Source: Terriglobia bacterium
Lineage (GTDB): Bacteria; Acidobacteriota; Terriglobia; Bryobacterales; Bryobacteraceae
Length of the DNA: 64,000 bases
Reading direction: 5' to 3'
Assembly: GCA_020073305.1 (NCBI GenBank)
Contig: JAIQFK010000025.1
Location: 41,356 to 105,355 of the forward strand
Shown: piece by piece, positions 52,511 through 62,755 of the stretch
Layout of the letters: the number at the start of each line of letters is the position of its first letter
Numbering within the stretch: the first letter of the stretch is position 1
The notes under the pieces: generated by a model
The model's input: the letters and a program-made list of their open reading frames with translations, nothing else
Database searches by the model: none
What the model was told of the DNA's origin: nothing
Made by a program: the position numbers and the translations under genes

Positions 52511-54583
52511 ATGTGGGAACAGGACGATCGCCTTCACCGGCCTGCCAGCCCCGAGCGAGCTGCGGTCGAGCAGCGCCTGAAAAAGCTCGAGGCCGAGCTC
52601 AAAATTCAGCAGGCTGCGAATCAATACCTCCGAGGCGAAATGAATCGCCTGCGTTCGAGTTTCGAGGCGGATCATACTGAACTGTTTCGCTTGATCCAGG
52701 CCTACAACAGGCTCACCGCCCGCCTTAGAGAAACGGAGGCGGTGAGCCACGCGATTGTCAAGAGCCGCATCTGGCGCACGTTGGTCACCATAGGGGGGTG
52801 GCTTCTCCGGTTGAGACGAAGCCAGACGCCAACCGCTGGCGCGCCTGTCGTCGCACTTTCTGATCCCGCAGTCCAACCTGCTTCCTTGCGGGACGGCACA
52901 CTCTCAACGTCTCCCTACGCGTTGCGCAAAGACATCCGCGACTGGGCGACAGAACTGCGAGGCGCCGCGGGTCTTCTCTCACTTACAAAGGACGCGTCGC
53001 GACAGCCGTTCTTTACCATCGTGACGCCCACCTGGAACACGAAGCAATCCTGGTTCGCACAAGCTGCCCTTTCAGTCCTTCGGCAAACCGCAGACGATTG
53101 GGAGTGGTGCATCGTGGACGATGCTTCCAGCCAGACCGAATTTCATGCGTTCCTGGATGAGTTCACGGACACTGATCGCTTTCGCATCCGGCGGCGCACA
53201 CAACGTGGTGGAATCAGTGCCGCAACCAATGACGGGCTCCACATGGCCCGCGGCCAATGGGTCTGCTTCCTCGATCATGACGACGAACTGGCTCCGGATG
53301 CGCTGGATCAATTGCGAAACGCTTTGGAAAGCGGCTTCGACGCCGTCTACAGTGACTCTGATAAGGTGGATGAAGCAGGCGCGCCCTCCGAGCCATTCCA
53401 TAAGCCTGATTGGTCCCCCGAGTACCTTCGCGGCGTGATGTACGTGGGTCACTTGTTGTGTGTACGCAGGGATCTCGCACTGGAAGCCGGCGGTTTTGAC
53501 TCCGATTTTGACGGCGTGCAGGATTACGAGTTTTTTCTGCGGTACACGGAACGGACGCGAAAGATTGGCCACGTCCCGCGGATTCTGTATCACTGGCGTG
53601 TTACGCCTGGAAGCGTGGCCGCCAGCACACAGGCCAAGCCGCGAATCTGGGAACTGCAAAAGGCTGCCGTGCAGGCTCACGTTGATCGCCTGGGGCTCAA
53701 GGCAACCGCCGAGTTCGGGCCTTCTCCACACCGCATCCGCCTGTCACCGGTGAAGTCCGCCAACACGCCCCGGGTTTCGGTGATCATACCCACTCGTGAT
53801 GCCCCGGAAATGATCGGACGCTGCCTCGACTCCCTAGTGGGGCTGACCTCCTACCCAAACTTCGAAATTGTGTGCGTGGATAACGACACAAGGGATCCCG
53901 AGGCGCTGAGAATCCTGGCCGAGGCGCCCGTGAAACAGCTGCTGTTTCCGGGTAAGTTCAACTTTTCCGTGGCAAGCAACCTCGGCGCACTACACGCGGA
54001 GGGCGCCTACCTGGTTTTCATGAACAACGACATCGAAGCCAGGTCAGCGGACTGGATCGAGCAAATGCTGTTCTATGCCGAACGGGAGGACGTGGGAGCC
54101 GTGGGTGCGTTGCTTCTGTATCCGAACGGCACTGTGCAGCACGCCGGGGTCGTGCTTGGCTGCCGGGGTACCGCTGACCACGTGCTGCGCGGGTTCTCCG
54201 GCGCGAGCGATGGGTACGCCGGATCGTTGTGCTGCGCACGCGAGGTTTCGGCGGTTACCGCCGCCTGCATGATGATCAAGAAGGAGCTTTTCGAAAGCCT
54301 GGGCCGATTCAACGAACACTTCTACACGGCATACCAGGATGTGGATCTGTGTATGCGGATCCGTGCGGCAGGCCGCCGGATCATTTTCACTCCGCAGGCA
54401 ACCTTCATTCACCATGAGTCCTACAGCCGGGGGAAGGTCTACGATCACATCGACCGGAACTTGCTGCTGGATCTGTGGCAGCCCGTCATCGATAAGGGCG
54501 ACCCCTACTACAGTCTCCATTTCGATCTGGAGAAACTGGACCACAGTCTCAAGCCGGCGGCCACCTTGGCTGTCACCGCTTGA
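52511..54583 (+). CDS. Double-domain glycosyltransferase family 2 with N-terminal coiled coil
   Basis: 690 residues. An N-terminal coiled coil (about 15-75, LKKLEAELKIQQAANQYLRG) is followed by two GT2 domains. The first (about 165-330) has FFTIVTPTWNT, CIVDDASS and FLDHDDELAPDAL; the second (about 420-660) has VSVIIPTRDAPEMIGRCLDSL, VCVDNDT, FMNNDIEARSADW and YQDVDLCMRIRAAGRRI. The two active sites could add two different sugars or alternate in a repeat. It overlaps the convergent methyltransferase gene by 11 bases. Found in rhamnan- and O-antigen-type loci. Confidence 0.92.
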   Translation: MWEQDDRLHRPASPERAAVEQRLKKLEAELKIQQAANQYLRGEMNRLRSSFEADHTELFRLIQAYNRLTARLRETEAVSHAIVKSRIWRTLVTIGGWLLRLRRSQTPTAGAPVVALSDPAVQPASLRDGTLSTSPYALRKDIRDWATELRGAAGLLSLTKDASRQPFFTIVTPTWNTKQSWFAQAALSVLRQTADDWEWCIVDDASSQTEFHAFLDEFTDTDRFRIRRRTQRGGISAATNDGLHMARGQWVCFLDHDDELAPDALDQLRNALESGFDAVYSDSDKVDEAGAPSEPFHKPDWSPEYLRGVMYVGHLLCVRRDLALEAGGFDSDFDGVQDYEFFLRYTERTRKIGHVPRILYHWRVTPGSVAASTQAKPRIWELQKAAVQAHVDRLGLKATAEFGPSPHRIRLSPVKSANTPRVSVIIPTRDAPEMIGRCLDSLVGLTSYPNFEIVCVDNDTRDPEALRILAEAPVKQLLFPGKFNFSVASNLGALHAEGAYLVFMNNDIEARSADWIEQMLFYAEREDVGAVGALLLYPNGTVQHAGVVLGCRGTADHVLRGFSGASDGYAGSLCCAREVSAVTAACMMIKKELFESLGRFNEHFYTAYQDVDLCMRIRAAGRRIIFTPQATFIHHESYSRGKVYDHIDRNLLLDLWQPVIDKGDPYYSLHFDLEKLDHSLKPAATLAVTA

Positions 54584-55394
54584 GCGTCTTGCAGGAGTTG
54601 ACGGAGATCACTCTTCGATACGGGAATTCATCGTAGGCAACGGCTCCCCTCCAGAGGTTGTGGCTCTCCGCGGAGAGGAGGTAAAGGTCATCATCCGACT
54701 GAATGCGCTCCAGCAGATCGGCGTATTCGTTCAACCGCGTTTGTGGAGGGTCGCCCTGGAGCTCGCTTTGATGGGATAGTATCGAAATCAACTGCTGACG
54801 GTGGAATGCCCGGCTGTGGCCGCTGAGAACATAGTCGATAGCGTGTAACGACAAGCCGTCCGGCTTTAGGAAAGTACGGATTCCTTGAAAGATGAGACCC
54901 AGCGTGGGCTCGTGTATGTGCTCGAGAACGCTTATGGAGAAGATACAGTCAAACGAGGCGCGCTCCAAACCCGGCAAGTCAGGGGCGAACAGCGCCCGGC
55001 GTAACTCAACAGCGGGATACTGCTGGCGGTATTGATCATACTCCACGGGTCCCCGGCCGGAGCCGTCGTACGGGTCAACTACAACAACCTTATAACCAAG
55101 TTCCAGGAGTATCTGCGCCGCCAGGGGCTCACCGGCCCCAATTTCTAACAGCTTTGAGCCCGGGGCGCAGCGGCCCAGAATTGCTTTAACCATCCAGGGC
55201 CGCTGGAGATCCTTCAAATCTTTCTGTCGCGTGCTTAAAGTCGGGACATGATCTACGCTGTCACAATAATCGCGCACGGTTCCATAACTTAATGGTGCAA
55301 CAGCGAACTTGCCGTTATAGCGTCGCAGTAAGTCCCATACCACATCCGCTGTCAGCACCCGCGGTGAGCTTTCAGATTGAAAGTTGGCTGCCAT
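54573..55394 (-). CDS. Class I SAM-dependent methyltransferase
   Basis: 273 residues. Motif I LLEIGAGEPLAAQIL near 75-90, then VVVVDPYDGSG and FDCIFSISVLEHIHEP. The C-terminal helices end in SCKTLKR. Similar to methyltransferases in glycan loci that cap or modify chains. It starts inside the 3' end of the upstream GT4 gene (23-base overlap), so the two are translated together. Confidence 0.85.
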   Translation of the reverse strand: MAANFQSESSPRVLTADVVWDLLRRYNGKFAVAPLSYGTVRDYCDSVDHVPTLSTRQKDLKDLQRPWMVKAILGRCAPGSKLLEIGAGEPLAAQILLELGYKVVVVDPYDGSGRGPVEYDQYRQQYPAVELRRALFAPDLPGLERASFDCIFSISVLEHIHEPTLGLIFQGIRTFLKPDGLSLHAIDYVLSGHSRAFHRQQLISILSHQSELQGDPPQTRLNEYADLLERIQSDDDLYLLSAESHNLWRGAVAYDEFPYRRVISVNSCKTLKR

Positions 55395-56607
55395 AAAACG
55401 ACGATAGTTTCTGCGCGCTCTTCGCCCAGCTCAGCCGCTCGCCAAAGAACCGGATCGCCCCTTCGGCGAGTCGAGCATACAATGGCGGATCTGCCATGAT
55501 GCACCGCACGGCATCTGCGATCGCGAGTCCGTTGGCGTCATCCAGCAGCCAGGCGTCTTCTCGGTGTCGCATGTGCAGCCCGACGTTGGCTCTGGGAAGG
55601 ATCACCGGCCGACCCACGGAAAGAAACTCGGGGATCTTACTCGGGAACCGATAGTCGTTAAAAGGATCCGGCCTTCCCGGTTGGACCAGGACATCCGCCA
55701 GCGCGAGTACAGCGGGTATGTCGTGGTGATCCACTTGACCGAGCTCTACCGAATGCGCGCGCGCCCACGACTCGTCGGGCCCCAGAAAGCGGCAAAAATC
55801 ACGGCCGGCGCGCACCAGTGTCGCGGGATGTCCTTCGCGATTCAGAATTGCCACCGCCAGGTAGAGGCTGCGCATTTCATGCGCGTTTGCCACGTGGATA
55901 TTGCCGGTGTACACGAGGACTGTGTTCGATCTGGGAATTCCAAAATGGCGGCGGTCTTCGGGCCGCCGCGGTCGTGGGAAGAACAGATCTTCCGGAGCCG
56001 ATGGCCAAATCTCAATCGCCGGAACGCCTTCAGGGGCCAGTTCTCTTAGCCTGTCGATGATAACGGTGATGCCCGTGGCTTGGCTCATGAAGAAGACCGC
56101 GCGCTCGGGATGAGAACAATTTGGCGGAACCACGCGATCCAACTCTTCTGTGGACAATTCTTTCAGGCTGCGGAGGGAGCGCCCGGTGAACCGCTCCAGA
56201 ATGTGCCACTCATTATCTTCGAGATGCACAAAAAGACGGCAGCTCGGATATCGCTCGCGAACGGCTTCGGCAAAGACGCGCACACTCTCCCTTGGCGTCC
56301 AAGCGTGCACGATGTCCGGAGGCCGCCCATTGCGGAAACAGCTAGGGATTGCCTCAAGTTCTGAAAAATCAAGCGGGACGAAGCGAGCCGATCCAAGGCT
56401 GGAGACGGTCGCCTTGTTTTGCGGCACCGCAACGGCGCAACAGTGACCCAGCTGAATCAGATGATTCGCCAGCGCGTGCACCTGGGCTGCGCTGTTGGCT
56501 GTGAAGTCGTGATGGAGGACGTAAAGAATGTTGCGATACCCCTCCAGCGATCGACCCGACTCGGCGGTTGAGGCGATTGGCTGAGAGTTCGCTGTGGAAG
56601 TTGCCAT
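55372..56607 (-). CDS. Glycosyltransferase family 4-like
   Basis: 411 residues. GT-B fold: ILYVLHHDFTANSAAQVHALANHLIQLGH (about 28-55), VLVYTGNIHVANAHEMRSLY (about 225-245) and the C-terminal VQPGRPDPFNDYRFPSKIPEFLSVGRPVILPR (about 305-335). The usual E-x7-E motif is weak. Context is the surface glycan locus with convergent GT2. Donor and acceptor unknown. Confidence 0.8.
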   Translation of the reverse strand: MATSTANSQPIASTAESGRSLEGYRNILYVLHHDFTANSAAQVHALANHLIQLGHCCAVAVPQNKATVSSLGSARFVPLDFSELEAIPSCFRNGRPPDIVHAWTPRESVRVFAEAVRERYPSCRLFVHLEDNEWHILERFTGRSLRSLKELSTEELDRVVPPNCSHPERAVFFMSQATGITVIIDRLRELAPEGVPAIEIWPSAPEDLFFPRPRRPEDRRHFGIPRSNTVLVYTGNIHVANAHEMRSLYLAVAILNREGHPATLVRAGRDFCRFLGPDESWARAHSVELGQVDHHDIPAVLALADVLVQPGRPDPFNDYRFPSKIPEFLSVGRPVILPRANVGLHMRHREDAWLLDDANGLAIADAVRCIMADPPLYARLAEGAIRFFGERLSWAKSAQKLSSFYGSQLSI

Positions 56608-56735
56608 ATCCGTTGGTAGGGATGGGCGCCCCGGTCGCGCAACGCCGGTTCATTTTCACTCCGCGCCGCAAACAGTCGCCGCTGCCATCACTCTCCGTTA
56701 GTATACAGAACAGCGCGTCACCTGCGAAGCGGGCT

Positions 56736-57830
56736 CTAGCTGTGCGGATTCGAAGGTCCAGAGTGGATCTGGACTGACGCCGCGGCCTGATGCCGGCGAG
56801 CGACCTGGCAGGCGGCGATCTCTTCGATAATCCGCGGCAGATTGTGCTCTACCTTCCATCCGGGGAAATCCCGGCGCAACTTGGTCAGATCCGAGATGTA
56901 GCAGATATGGTCGCCGATGCGGTTCTCGTCGCGCATTTCATAGCGCAGCACAAAGCCCATCTCCTTCACCATGGCGATGGTCTCAAGAATGGAGAGGCTA
57001 TTGGCTCGGCCGCCGCCGAGATTATAGACCTCGCCGCAACGGGGTGAGTTGTAGAACTCGAGAAATAGCGAGGCCACATCGTGGCTGTGAAGTTGATCTC
57101 GCACCTGTTTGCCCTTATATCCGAAGATGGTGTACGGTTTGCCCGTGACGGCGCAATGGACAAGGTAGGCCAGATAGCCGTGCAACTCCACAGCCGCATG
57201 CTGCGGGCCGGTCAGACAGCCGCCGCGAAAGACGCCTACGGGCATCTGAAAATATCGGCCGAACTCCTGGCATACGACATCGGCCGCGACTTTGGAGGCG
57301 CCGAACAGCGAATGCAGGCATTGGTCGATGGACATCGATTCGTCAATGCCGTCGCGGCCGTCGGCGTAGTCGTAGCGCGTAGCCTCCTCGCGCAAAGGCA
57401 ACTGATTGGGGCGGTCTCCGTAAACCTTGTTCGTACTCGTAAAGCAGAAGGGAGATTCGCAGCAGAAGTCGCGCGCCGCGACGAGGAGATTCAGAGTTCC
57501 TACGGCGTTCACGTCAAAATCCTCGTAAGGGATCGAGGCGGCCTTGTCGTGCGAGGGCTGCCCTGCGGTGTGGATAATCATGGCGGGGCGATGATGTTGG
57601 ACGAGATCTCGCACCGACTTCCGATCGCGAATATCGAGCCTCTCGTGACGGTAACGCGGGATGGCGTTTTGCAGGTCCTGCTGCATCGCGAGCGTCGAAC
57701 CCTGCGGGCCGAAGAACAATTCACGCATGTTGTTATCGACACCCACGACGTCCCAGCCGTGCTCTGCGAAAAGCCGCACGCAGGCAGAGCCGATCAGCCC
57801 ACTGGAACCGGTGATCAGAGCCTTGGGCAT
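56736..57830 (-). CDS. NAD-dependent sugar nucleotide epimerase, CDP-paratose 2-epimerase-like
   Basis: 364 residues from ATG 57830 (ATG 57914 in frame adds 28 poor residues). Rossmann loop ALITGSSGLIGSACVRLF. The signature region SIDQCLHSLFGASKVAADVVCQEFGRYF and FRGGCLTGPQHAAVELHGYLAYL resembles the CDP-tyvelose/paratose 2-epimerase subfamily; the catalytic triad tyrosine position reads Phe in FGASK, as far as I remember also in relatives. It would supply a modified hexose to the locus. Divergent from the second double GT2. Confidence 0.82.
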   Translation of the reverse strand: MPKALITGSSGLIGSACVRLFAEHGWDVVGVDNNMRELFFGPQGSTLAMQQDLQNAIPRYRHERLDIRDRKSVRDLVQHHRPAMIIHTAGQPSHDKAASIPYEDFDVNAVGTLNLLVAARDFCCESPFCFTSTNKVYGDRPNQLPLREEATRYDYADGRDGIDESMSIDQCLHSLFGASKVAADVVCQEFGRYFQMPVGVFRGGCLTGPQHAAVELHGYLAYLVHCAVTGKPYTIFGYKGKQVRDQLHSHDVASLFLEFYNSPRCGEVYNLGGGRANSLSILETIAMVKEMGFVLRYEMRDENRIGDHICYISDLTKLRRDFPGWKVEHNLPRIIEEIAACQVARRHQAAASVQIHSGPSNPHS

Positions 57831-58018
57831 AAGTGATACATAGTTAGTGCAAACAAGTCTTAACTTACCGTGGAAAGAATCGGCAGCGCAGAGCCCGGAG
57901 CTTTTCGTCCTCATAATATCGAAAGGTGCCTATCTTGTGCAACAGTGCAAGCGTCGGCCCTACATCATTGATGGAACCAACACCCCACGGAGCGCTTGAG
58001 TTATCATGACGAGTTCCA

Positions 58019-59857
58019 ATGGGTTTCGAGGATCACTCGCCCGGCGAGGGCATGCCAGATAGGTTCGTTCGGCTCGCGAAAGAGAATCGTGAGCTGCTCC
58101 GGCGTCTCCGATACGTCACGCGAAATCAGATAGATCTGGAGCGGCGGCTCGAGCGGGTTGAGAATAGCTTGGTTTTCCGTCTTCTCCGCTGGATTGGAAG
58201 CAGGTTCCTGCCGGTGGCCTCCAGGATTCGATCTGGTTTCCGGAGGATCCGCCCTTCCGTGGTCACTGCGGACCCGGATTACATGAGTTGGGTCCAGGAA
58301 ACCAGGCTTTACGATTCATTTCACCGGTCGTCTCCTGACAGGTGTCCAGTTAGCATCCTGATCGCCGCGCGTCGGCCGGACCGTTTGCGCCTGGAACGAA
58401 CGATCTCATCCATACTGTCTCAAAGCCATTCGGAATGGAATCTTTTTGTCTGTACGAGTTCTCCTCCACCTGTGTGGTTGAACGCGTGCGTTGGCGCATC
58501 ACCCAGCGGCGCGGGCCGCATCGAGGTGATCAGCTGCGACGATATTCGCCATTCCATCATATCCGCTCTTCAGAAGACCCGGAACGAATATGTAGCATTG
58601 GTGGATCCGGAAGCGATCCTGGAGCCGGACGCACTACAATGCTGGCTTTCCCTTGCGAACAACCAGACCATCGTGGTCTACAGCGACTGGGATCAAGTCA
58701 ACCCCCAAGGCGGATATCACACGCCTCGATTTACACCGGCGTTCTCTTCTGAACTGCTGCTGCAGACGTTGTACTGGGGCCGTTGCTATCTGGCCAGAAC
58801 GGAGGCCGTCAGCGAAACCGGGTGGCCGATGCCGGATGCGGGCTTACCATTAGAGCACGACCTGGCCTTGCGCCTGGCTGAAAGGCGCGGACAGATCGTG
58901 CGTGCGGCTCGCGTGACCTGGCATCTGCAGGACGGGACCGGCGGGGATGAAGCGAATGCGGCTGCGGTTAGACTCGCGCTCGATCGCCGGAACGAATCTG
59001 CTTCCATCGAGCCCGGAAGCCAAGCCGCTTTGCGAATCCGTCGGCTGCCCCGGCCGGAGCAGGCGTCAGTTGTTATTTGTTCCAGAAATCCCCAGCGTTT
59101 GGAACGCTGTCTCAAATCATTGCAGCCGACTCTAGGCTCACATCACGAACTGGTTGTGGTCGCCCATCAGACGGATCATGGCGCCGCACTGGATCGAGTT
59201 GCTGCGCGTTACGGCGCGATCGTCGTTCCGTATCATGGCGCATTCCATTACGGAGTCATGAATGAACGCGGCGTCGCAGCATCTCATGGCAAAAATATCC
59301 TGTTGCTGAACGACGACATCAAGCCCGTGACGAAGGATTGGCTTGAATGCATGCTGGCGCAGTTGTCACGACCCGGCGTCGGTGTGGTCGGCGCTGTTCT
59401 CCTCTATCCATCCGGAGTAATTCAACATGCCGGAATAGTCGTGGGCGGGCGCCAGTGGACCGCACATGCCGGTCGATTCCAGGCAGGCTCACCCTATTGG
59501 CCATGGCTTCAGATGACGCGAGAGGTGAGCGCCGTGACTGGTGCTTGTCTCGGATTGCGCCGCGCTGTGTGGGACGAGTTGAGCGGATTCGACCCGCGGT
59601 TCCCGGTGAACTTCAATGACGTCGATCTGTGCCTGCGGGCTGTGCAGCGAGGCTATCGAGTCCTGGTTGAGGCCGGTGCTGTTCTCATACACGAGGAATC
59701 CCGTACGCGGGTTGCGGCGGTTCGGCCGGAAGAGCGTGAACTCTTTTACGAGCTTTGGAGTGATGTGATCGATCTCCCGGACCCCTTTTTCAATCCGCAG
59801 CTTGCTATCGTGGATGAACGAATTCAGCTACCAGCACCCTGGACGCTATTGCGGTAG
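58019..59857 (+). CDS. Double-domain glycosyltransferase family 2 with N-terminal coiled coil (second)
   Basis: 612 residues with the same layout as the gene at 52511: coiled coil (about 13-45), a first GT2-like domain with CPVSILIAARRPDRLRLERTISSILS (about 105-300) but a poor DxD, and a second GT2 (about 345-580) with VVICSRNPQRLERCLKSL, LLNDDIKPVTKDWLECML and FNDVDLCLRAVQRGYRVL. The first domain may be inactive. The two proteins are homologous but distinct, suggesting duplication and divergence. Confidence 0.88.
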   Translation: MGFEDHSPGEGMPDRFVRLAKENRELLRRLRYVTRNQIDLERRLERVENSLVFRLLRWIGSRFLPVASRIRSGFRRIRPSVVTADPDYMSWVQETRLYDSFHRSSPDRCPVSILIAARRPDRLRLERTISSILSQSHSEWNLFVCTSSPPPVWLNACVGASPSGAGRIEVISCDDIRHSIISALQKTRNEYVALVDPEAILEPDALQCWLSLANNQTIVVYSDWDQVNPQGGYHTPRFTPAFSSELLLQTLYWGRCYLARTEAVSETGWPMPDAGLPLEHDLALRLAERRGQIVRAARVTWHLQDGTGGDEANAAAVRLALDRRNESASIEPGSQAALRIRRLPRPEQASVVICSRNPQRLERCLKSLQPTLGSHHELVVVAHQTDHGAALDRVAARYGAIVVPYHGAFHYGVMNERGVAASHGKNILLLNDDIKPVTKDWLECMLAQLSRPGVGVVGAVLLYPSGVIQHAGIVVGGRQWTAHAGRFQAGSPYWPWLQMTREVSAVTGACLGLRRAVWDELSGFDPRFPVNFNDVDLCLRAVQRGYRVLVEAGAVLIHEESRTRVAAVRPEERELFYELWSDVIDLPDPFFNPQLAIVDERIQLPAPWTLLR

Positions 59858-60370
59858 CAGCAGGTGCGCTGATTCCAAGACATTCTGGACCGTCTACCAA
59901 GATGCGGAAAAACGGCTTCTGAGGGAAGACGAATTCCGTTGTCTGATCATCCCTCGTTTTGGCCAGTTCGTCAGCTACGCGCATCTGGTCCAGCGCTGGC
60001 TTCTCAACAGACAACTCTCGGACGACACGGGGAATTCGGCACTGGCATGACGCCTGGCGAGGCGTTACCTGCAATTTTTGGTGGTAAAAAATACTTTCGA
60101 CCGCAAGATAGTAACCCGCCAAGACCAACTGCAGCCTTGGAGTGAATCAGTTTGCGTCCTAGAATGAACGGCTTTGCGGAAGCGGCTTATTGGAGGCTCG
60201 CGTGCTTGATGCCTCGCTCCTAGTCCAAAAGGGGAGAGATCCGGCGGCAAAAACGCACTTCTTTCGTGCGCCCATTGTTTGAAGCGGTTTGAGCACTTGA
60301 TCCGCACTCAAGGCGATTGATCGAAGGATAGCGCTCCGGTCCTCTTAGCACCACCATCAAGGGAGTGTAA
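59858..60370. other. Intergenic region without a supported gene
   Basis: 513 bases. Short open frames exist on both strands (up to about 107 codons) but none has a recognised domain, a good RBS or coherent composition. The end (GGGAG before ATG 60371) is the RBS of the next gene. I see no repeat, RNA or terminator here that I can support. Confidence 0.6.
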
Positions 60371-62749
60371 ATGCAACGCGCAACCAGGCTGGTTGGCCTC
60401 TCGTTTGTGTTATGTTCGTTGGCCGGCCTCTGCCCCGCAGAGGGCGCCACCGCGGCTCAGCCCTCGGTCGCAGCCACCGCGGCAGGGAGTATAGTTTTAT
60501 CGCTGGCATCCGGTTCGGGGAGCGCTGGTGGCTCCGTGGTGCTGAACATCAACCAGACCTCGTCGGGAGGAGCGCAGCCCAGCGCATTGCAGTGGTCGTT
60601 CAGTCATTCGTCGGACGTCACGAGTGTCACTGTGACTACCGGCTCTTCAGCCACCAATGCCCAAAAGACCGTAACGTGCGCGACGAACACCTGTCTGATC
60701 GAGGGGACGAATAGCAATGCAATAGCCGATGGCCCTGTGGCGGTCGCGACCTTCCATTTGGCAGCGAAACCGTCAAGCAGCACAATCCCCGTCCTAATCA
60801 ACAGTGTGGTGGTCTGCACGGGCGCGGGTGTTTTGATTTCATCTAGTGGGACTGGAGGCACGATCACGCTGACGTCTACGGCGCCGCCCTCTACCCCGGG
60901 CAATGTTACAGCCACGGCCGTATCGTCCTCTCAGATCAACTTGTCTTGGAGCCCGTCGACCGATTCTGCTGGTACGGTGGCTGGCTATATCGTTTACAGA
61001 AACGGTGTCCAGATAGCCAACGTGACCGCGGGAACCACCTACGCCAACACCGGGTTAAGCGCCAGTACAACCTACTCCTACACGGTAGTGGGTTATGATG
61101 CCTCTGGGAACAATTCCGCCGCGTCGGGAGCCGCGAGCGCAACAACCTTATCCTCACCAGTCATTTCCGCGTCGTCTACTGTGACCACCAATCCAGCGGG
61201 GCTGAGTATTACGGTTGACAGTCAGTCCTACACAGCTCCGCAAACCTTTAGTTGGACGGCTGGATCGAGCCACACTTTGGCGGTCAGCAGCCCGCAAGGC
61301 TCGACGACTGGGACGACCTATGCATGGGCGAAATGGAGCGATGGAGGTGCCATCTCGCACACCGTAACCGCCTCAGCAGCAACTACTTACACGGCGAACT
61401 TTGGCCCGATATCGACGCCCACCAATCCGCCCCCGCCGACCCCCAGCCCGGTTGGCGGCTCGATGCTGGCTGCCTACTGGAAGCTGGATGAACCTGCGGG
61501 CGCCAATTTGTTTGCCGATGTTTCAGGCAACGGGAATACCGGCGCTTGCGGCCTCGCTTGCCCCACCTTGGGTGTGCCCGGAGCAGTAGGGAACGCGTCG
61601 AGTTTCAATGGTATGAACAGCCAGATCGTCGTTCCAGACTCCCCCTCTCTGCGTTTGAACCAATTCACAATAGCGCTCTGGGTGTTCCCGAAACAGATCA
61701 AGTACCGCACTCAACCGCTGGTAGTCAAAGAGGATTCCAACGGATATAACCGGAACTACGGCCTCGTCATCCCGCCGAATACGATGCAGGTGCGCTACGC
61801 CGTGTGGGACGGCGATTGTACAACGAAGTTCGTGGCCAACAGCCTCGGGCAGCTTGCCATGAACGCCTGGAATCATGTGGTATTCACGTATGACGGCAGC
61901 ACGGAGTCGGTCTACATAAACGGCACTCTGGACAGCTCCACTGCCGCCCCAACCACGTCGCTCTGTCAAGCCGCGGTGCCAGTAAAGATCGGCATGGAAA
62001 CCTCGGCATTCCTGCCCTTCAACGGAGTTCTCGACAACGTCCAGATTTACAACCAGGCCCTGACTGGCGCAGAAGTGTCGAACCTGTATAATCCTCTGAC
62101 CGCCTACTGGAACCTAGACGAACCGTCCGGCGCTACCTCCTTCGCTGATTCTTCGGGCAACGGGAATACTGGCACCTGCGTCGTAGGCGCGTGCCCCGAA
62201 CTGGGATTCGTGGGAAAAATAAGTACGGCAGCCAGCTTCAACGGAAACACCAGCCAGGTCACCATTCCCGACTCTCCGTCTCTGCGTCCGAGCGAGTTCA
62301 CGATAGCGCTGTGGGTGAACCCGCGGCAGATAAAGAGCGGCGACTATCAACCGCTGATAGCCAAAGAGGATTCATCCGGTAACAATCGGAACTACTGGAT
62401 ATCCATTTCGCCGGGAACGGCGCGCGTCAACTTTGCGGTCTGGGCCAGCGATTGCGCTACAAAATTCACAGGTGTCAGCGTCGCTCAACTTGCTCTGAAC
62501 GCCTGGACTCATATAGTACTTACGTATGATGGCACCGGAGAGCACCTGTATATAAACGGCACACTCGACACCTCTACCGCCGTCTCAACCGCATCCCTGT
62601 GTCAATCTGCTGTACCCGTCAAGCTTGGGAAGGAGACATCTGCGTTCCAGCCCTTCAATGGACTTCTCGACGAGATCCAAATCTACGGCCAGGCGTTGAG
62701 CACCACAAACGTGAGGAATATGTATTTGAACAGTCTGTCCAAGCGATAA
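60371..62749 (+). CDS. Secreted multidomain protein: cohesin-like, Fn3, two LamG domains
   Basis: 792 residues, RBS GGGAG. Signal peptide about 1-28. Residues about 35-170 look like a cohesin/Ig-like calcium module (GSIVLSLASGSGSAGGSVVLNI). Fn3 domain about 175-260 (PGNVTATAVSSSQINLSW). A further beta domain about 262-345 resembles Big/peptidase-associated repeats, followed by a PTPSP linker. Then two tandem concanavalin-like LamG domains (about 365-575, 580-790) open with LAAYWKLDEPAGANLFAD and LTAYWNLDEPSGATSFAD; they are clearly duplicated. Likely binds polysaccharides outside the cell. Confidence 0.88.
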   Translation: MQRATRLVGLSFVLCSLAGLCPAEGATAAQPSVAATAAGSIVLSLASGSGSAGGSVVLNINQTSSGGAQPSALQWSFSHSSDVTSVTVTTGSSATNAQKTVTCATNTCLIEGTNSNAIADGPVAVATFHLAAKPSSSTIPVLINSVVVCTGAGVLISSSGTGGTITLTSTAPPSTPGNVTATAVSSSQINLSWSPSTDSAGTVAGYIVYRNGVQIANVTAGTTYANTGLSASTTYSYTVVGYDASGNNSAASGAASATTLSSPVISASSTVTTNPAGLSITVDSQSYTAPQTFSWTAGSSHTLAVSSPQGSTTGTTYAWAKWSDGGAISHTVTASAATTYTANFGPISTPTNPPPPTPSPVGGSMLAAYWKLDEPAGANLFADVSGNGNTGACGLACPTLGVPGAVGNASSFNGMNSQIVVPDSPSLRLNQFTIALWVFPKQIKYRTQPLVVKEDSNGYNRNYGLVIPPNTMQVRYAVWDGDCTTKFVANSLGQLAMNAWNHVVFTYDGSTESVYINGTLDSSTAAPTTSLCQAAVPVKIGMETSAFLPFNGVLDNVQIYNQALTGAEVSNLYNPLTAYWNLDEPSGATSFADSSGNGNTGTCVVGACPELGFVGKISTAASFNGNTSQVTIPDSPSLRPSEFTIALWVNPRQIKSGDYQPLIAKEDSSGNNRNYWISISPGTARVNFAVWASDCATKFTGVSVAQLALNAWTHIVLTYDGTGEHLYINGTLDTSTAVSTASLCQSAVPVKLGKETSAFQPFNGLLDEIQIYGQALSTTNVRNMYLNSLSKR

Positions 62750-62755
62750 TAATCT

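Noticed and set aside
56736..57830. Phe in place of catalytic Tyr (FGASK) in the epimerase as an oddity
   Set aside because: As far as I recall, relatives of this subfamily also read SxFGASK, so it is probably normal for the group and not an oddity of this gene.
57915..58018. TTGCAC direct/inverted repeats near 57940 as an operator between divergent genes
   Set aside because: Motifs are six bases with imperfect spacing; chance is likely.
59805..60128. Minus-strand frame of 107 codons in the gap before the LamG protein
   Set aside because: No domain, no ribosome binding site and mixed composition; not supported as a gene.
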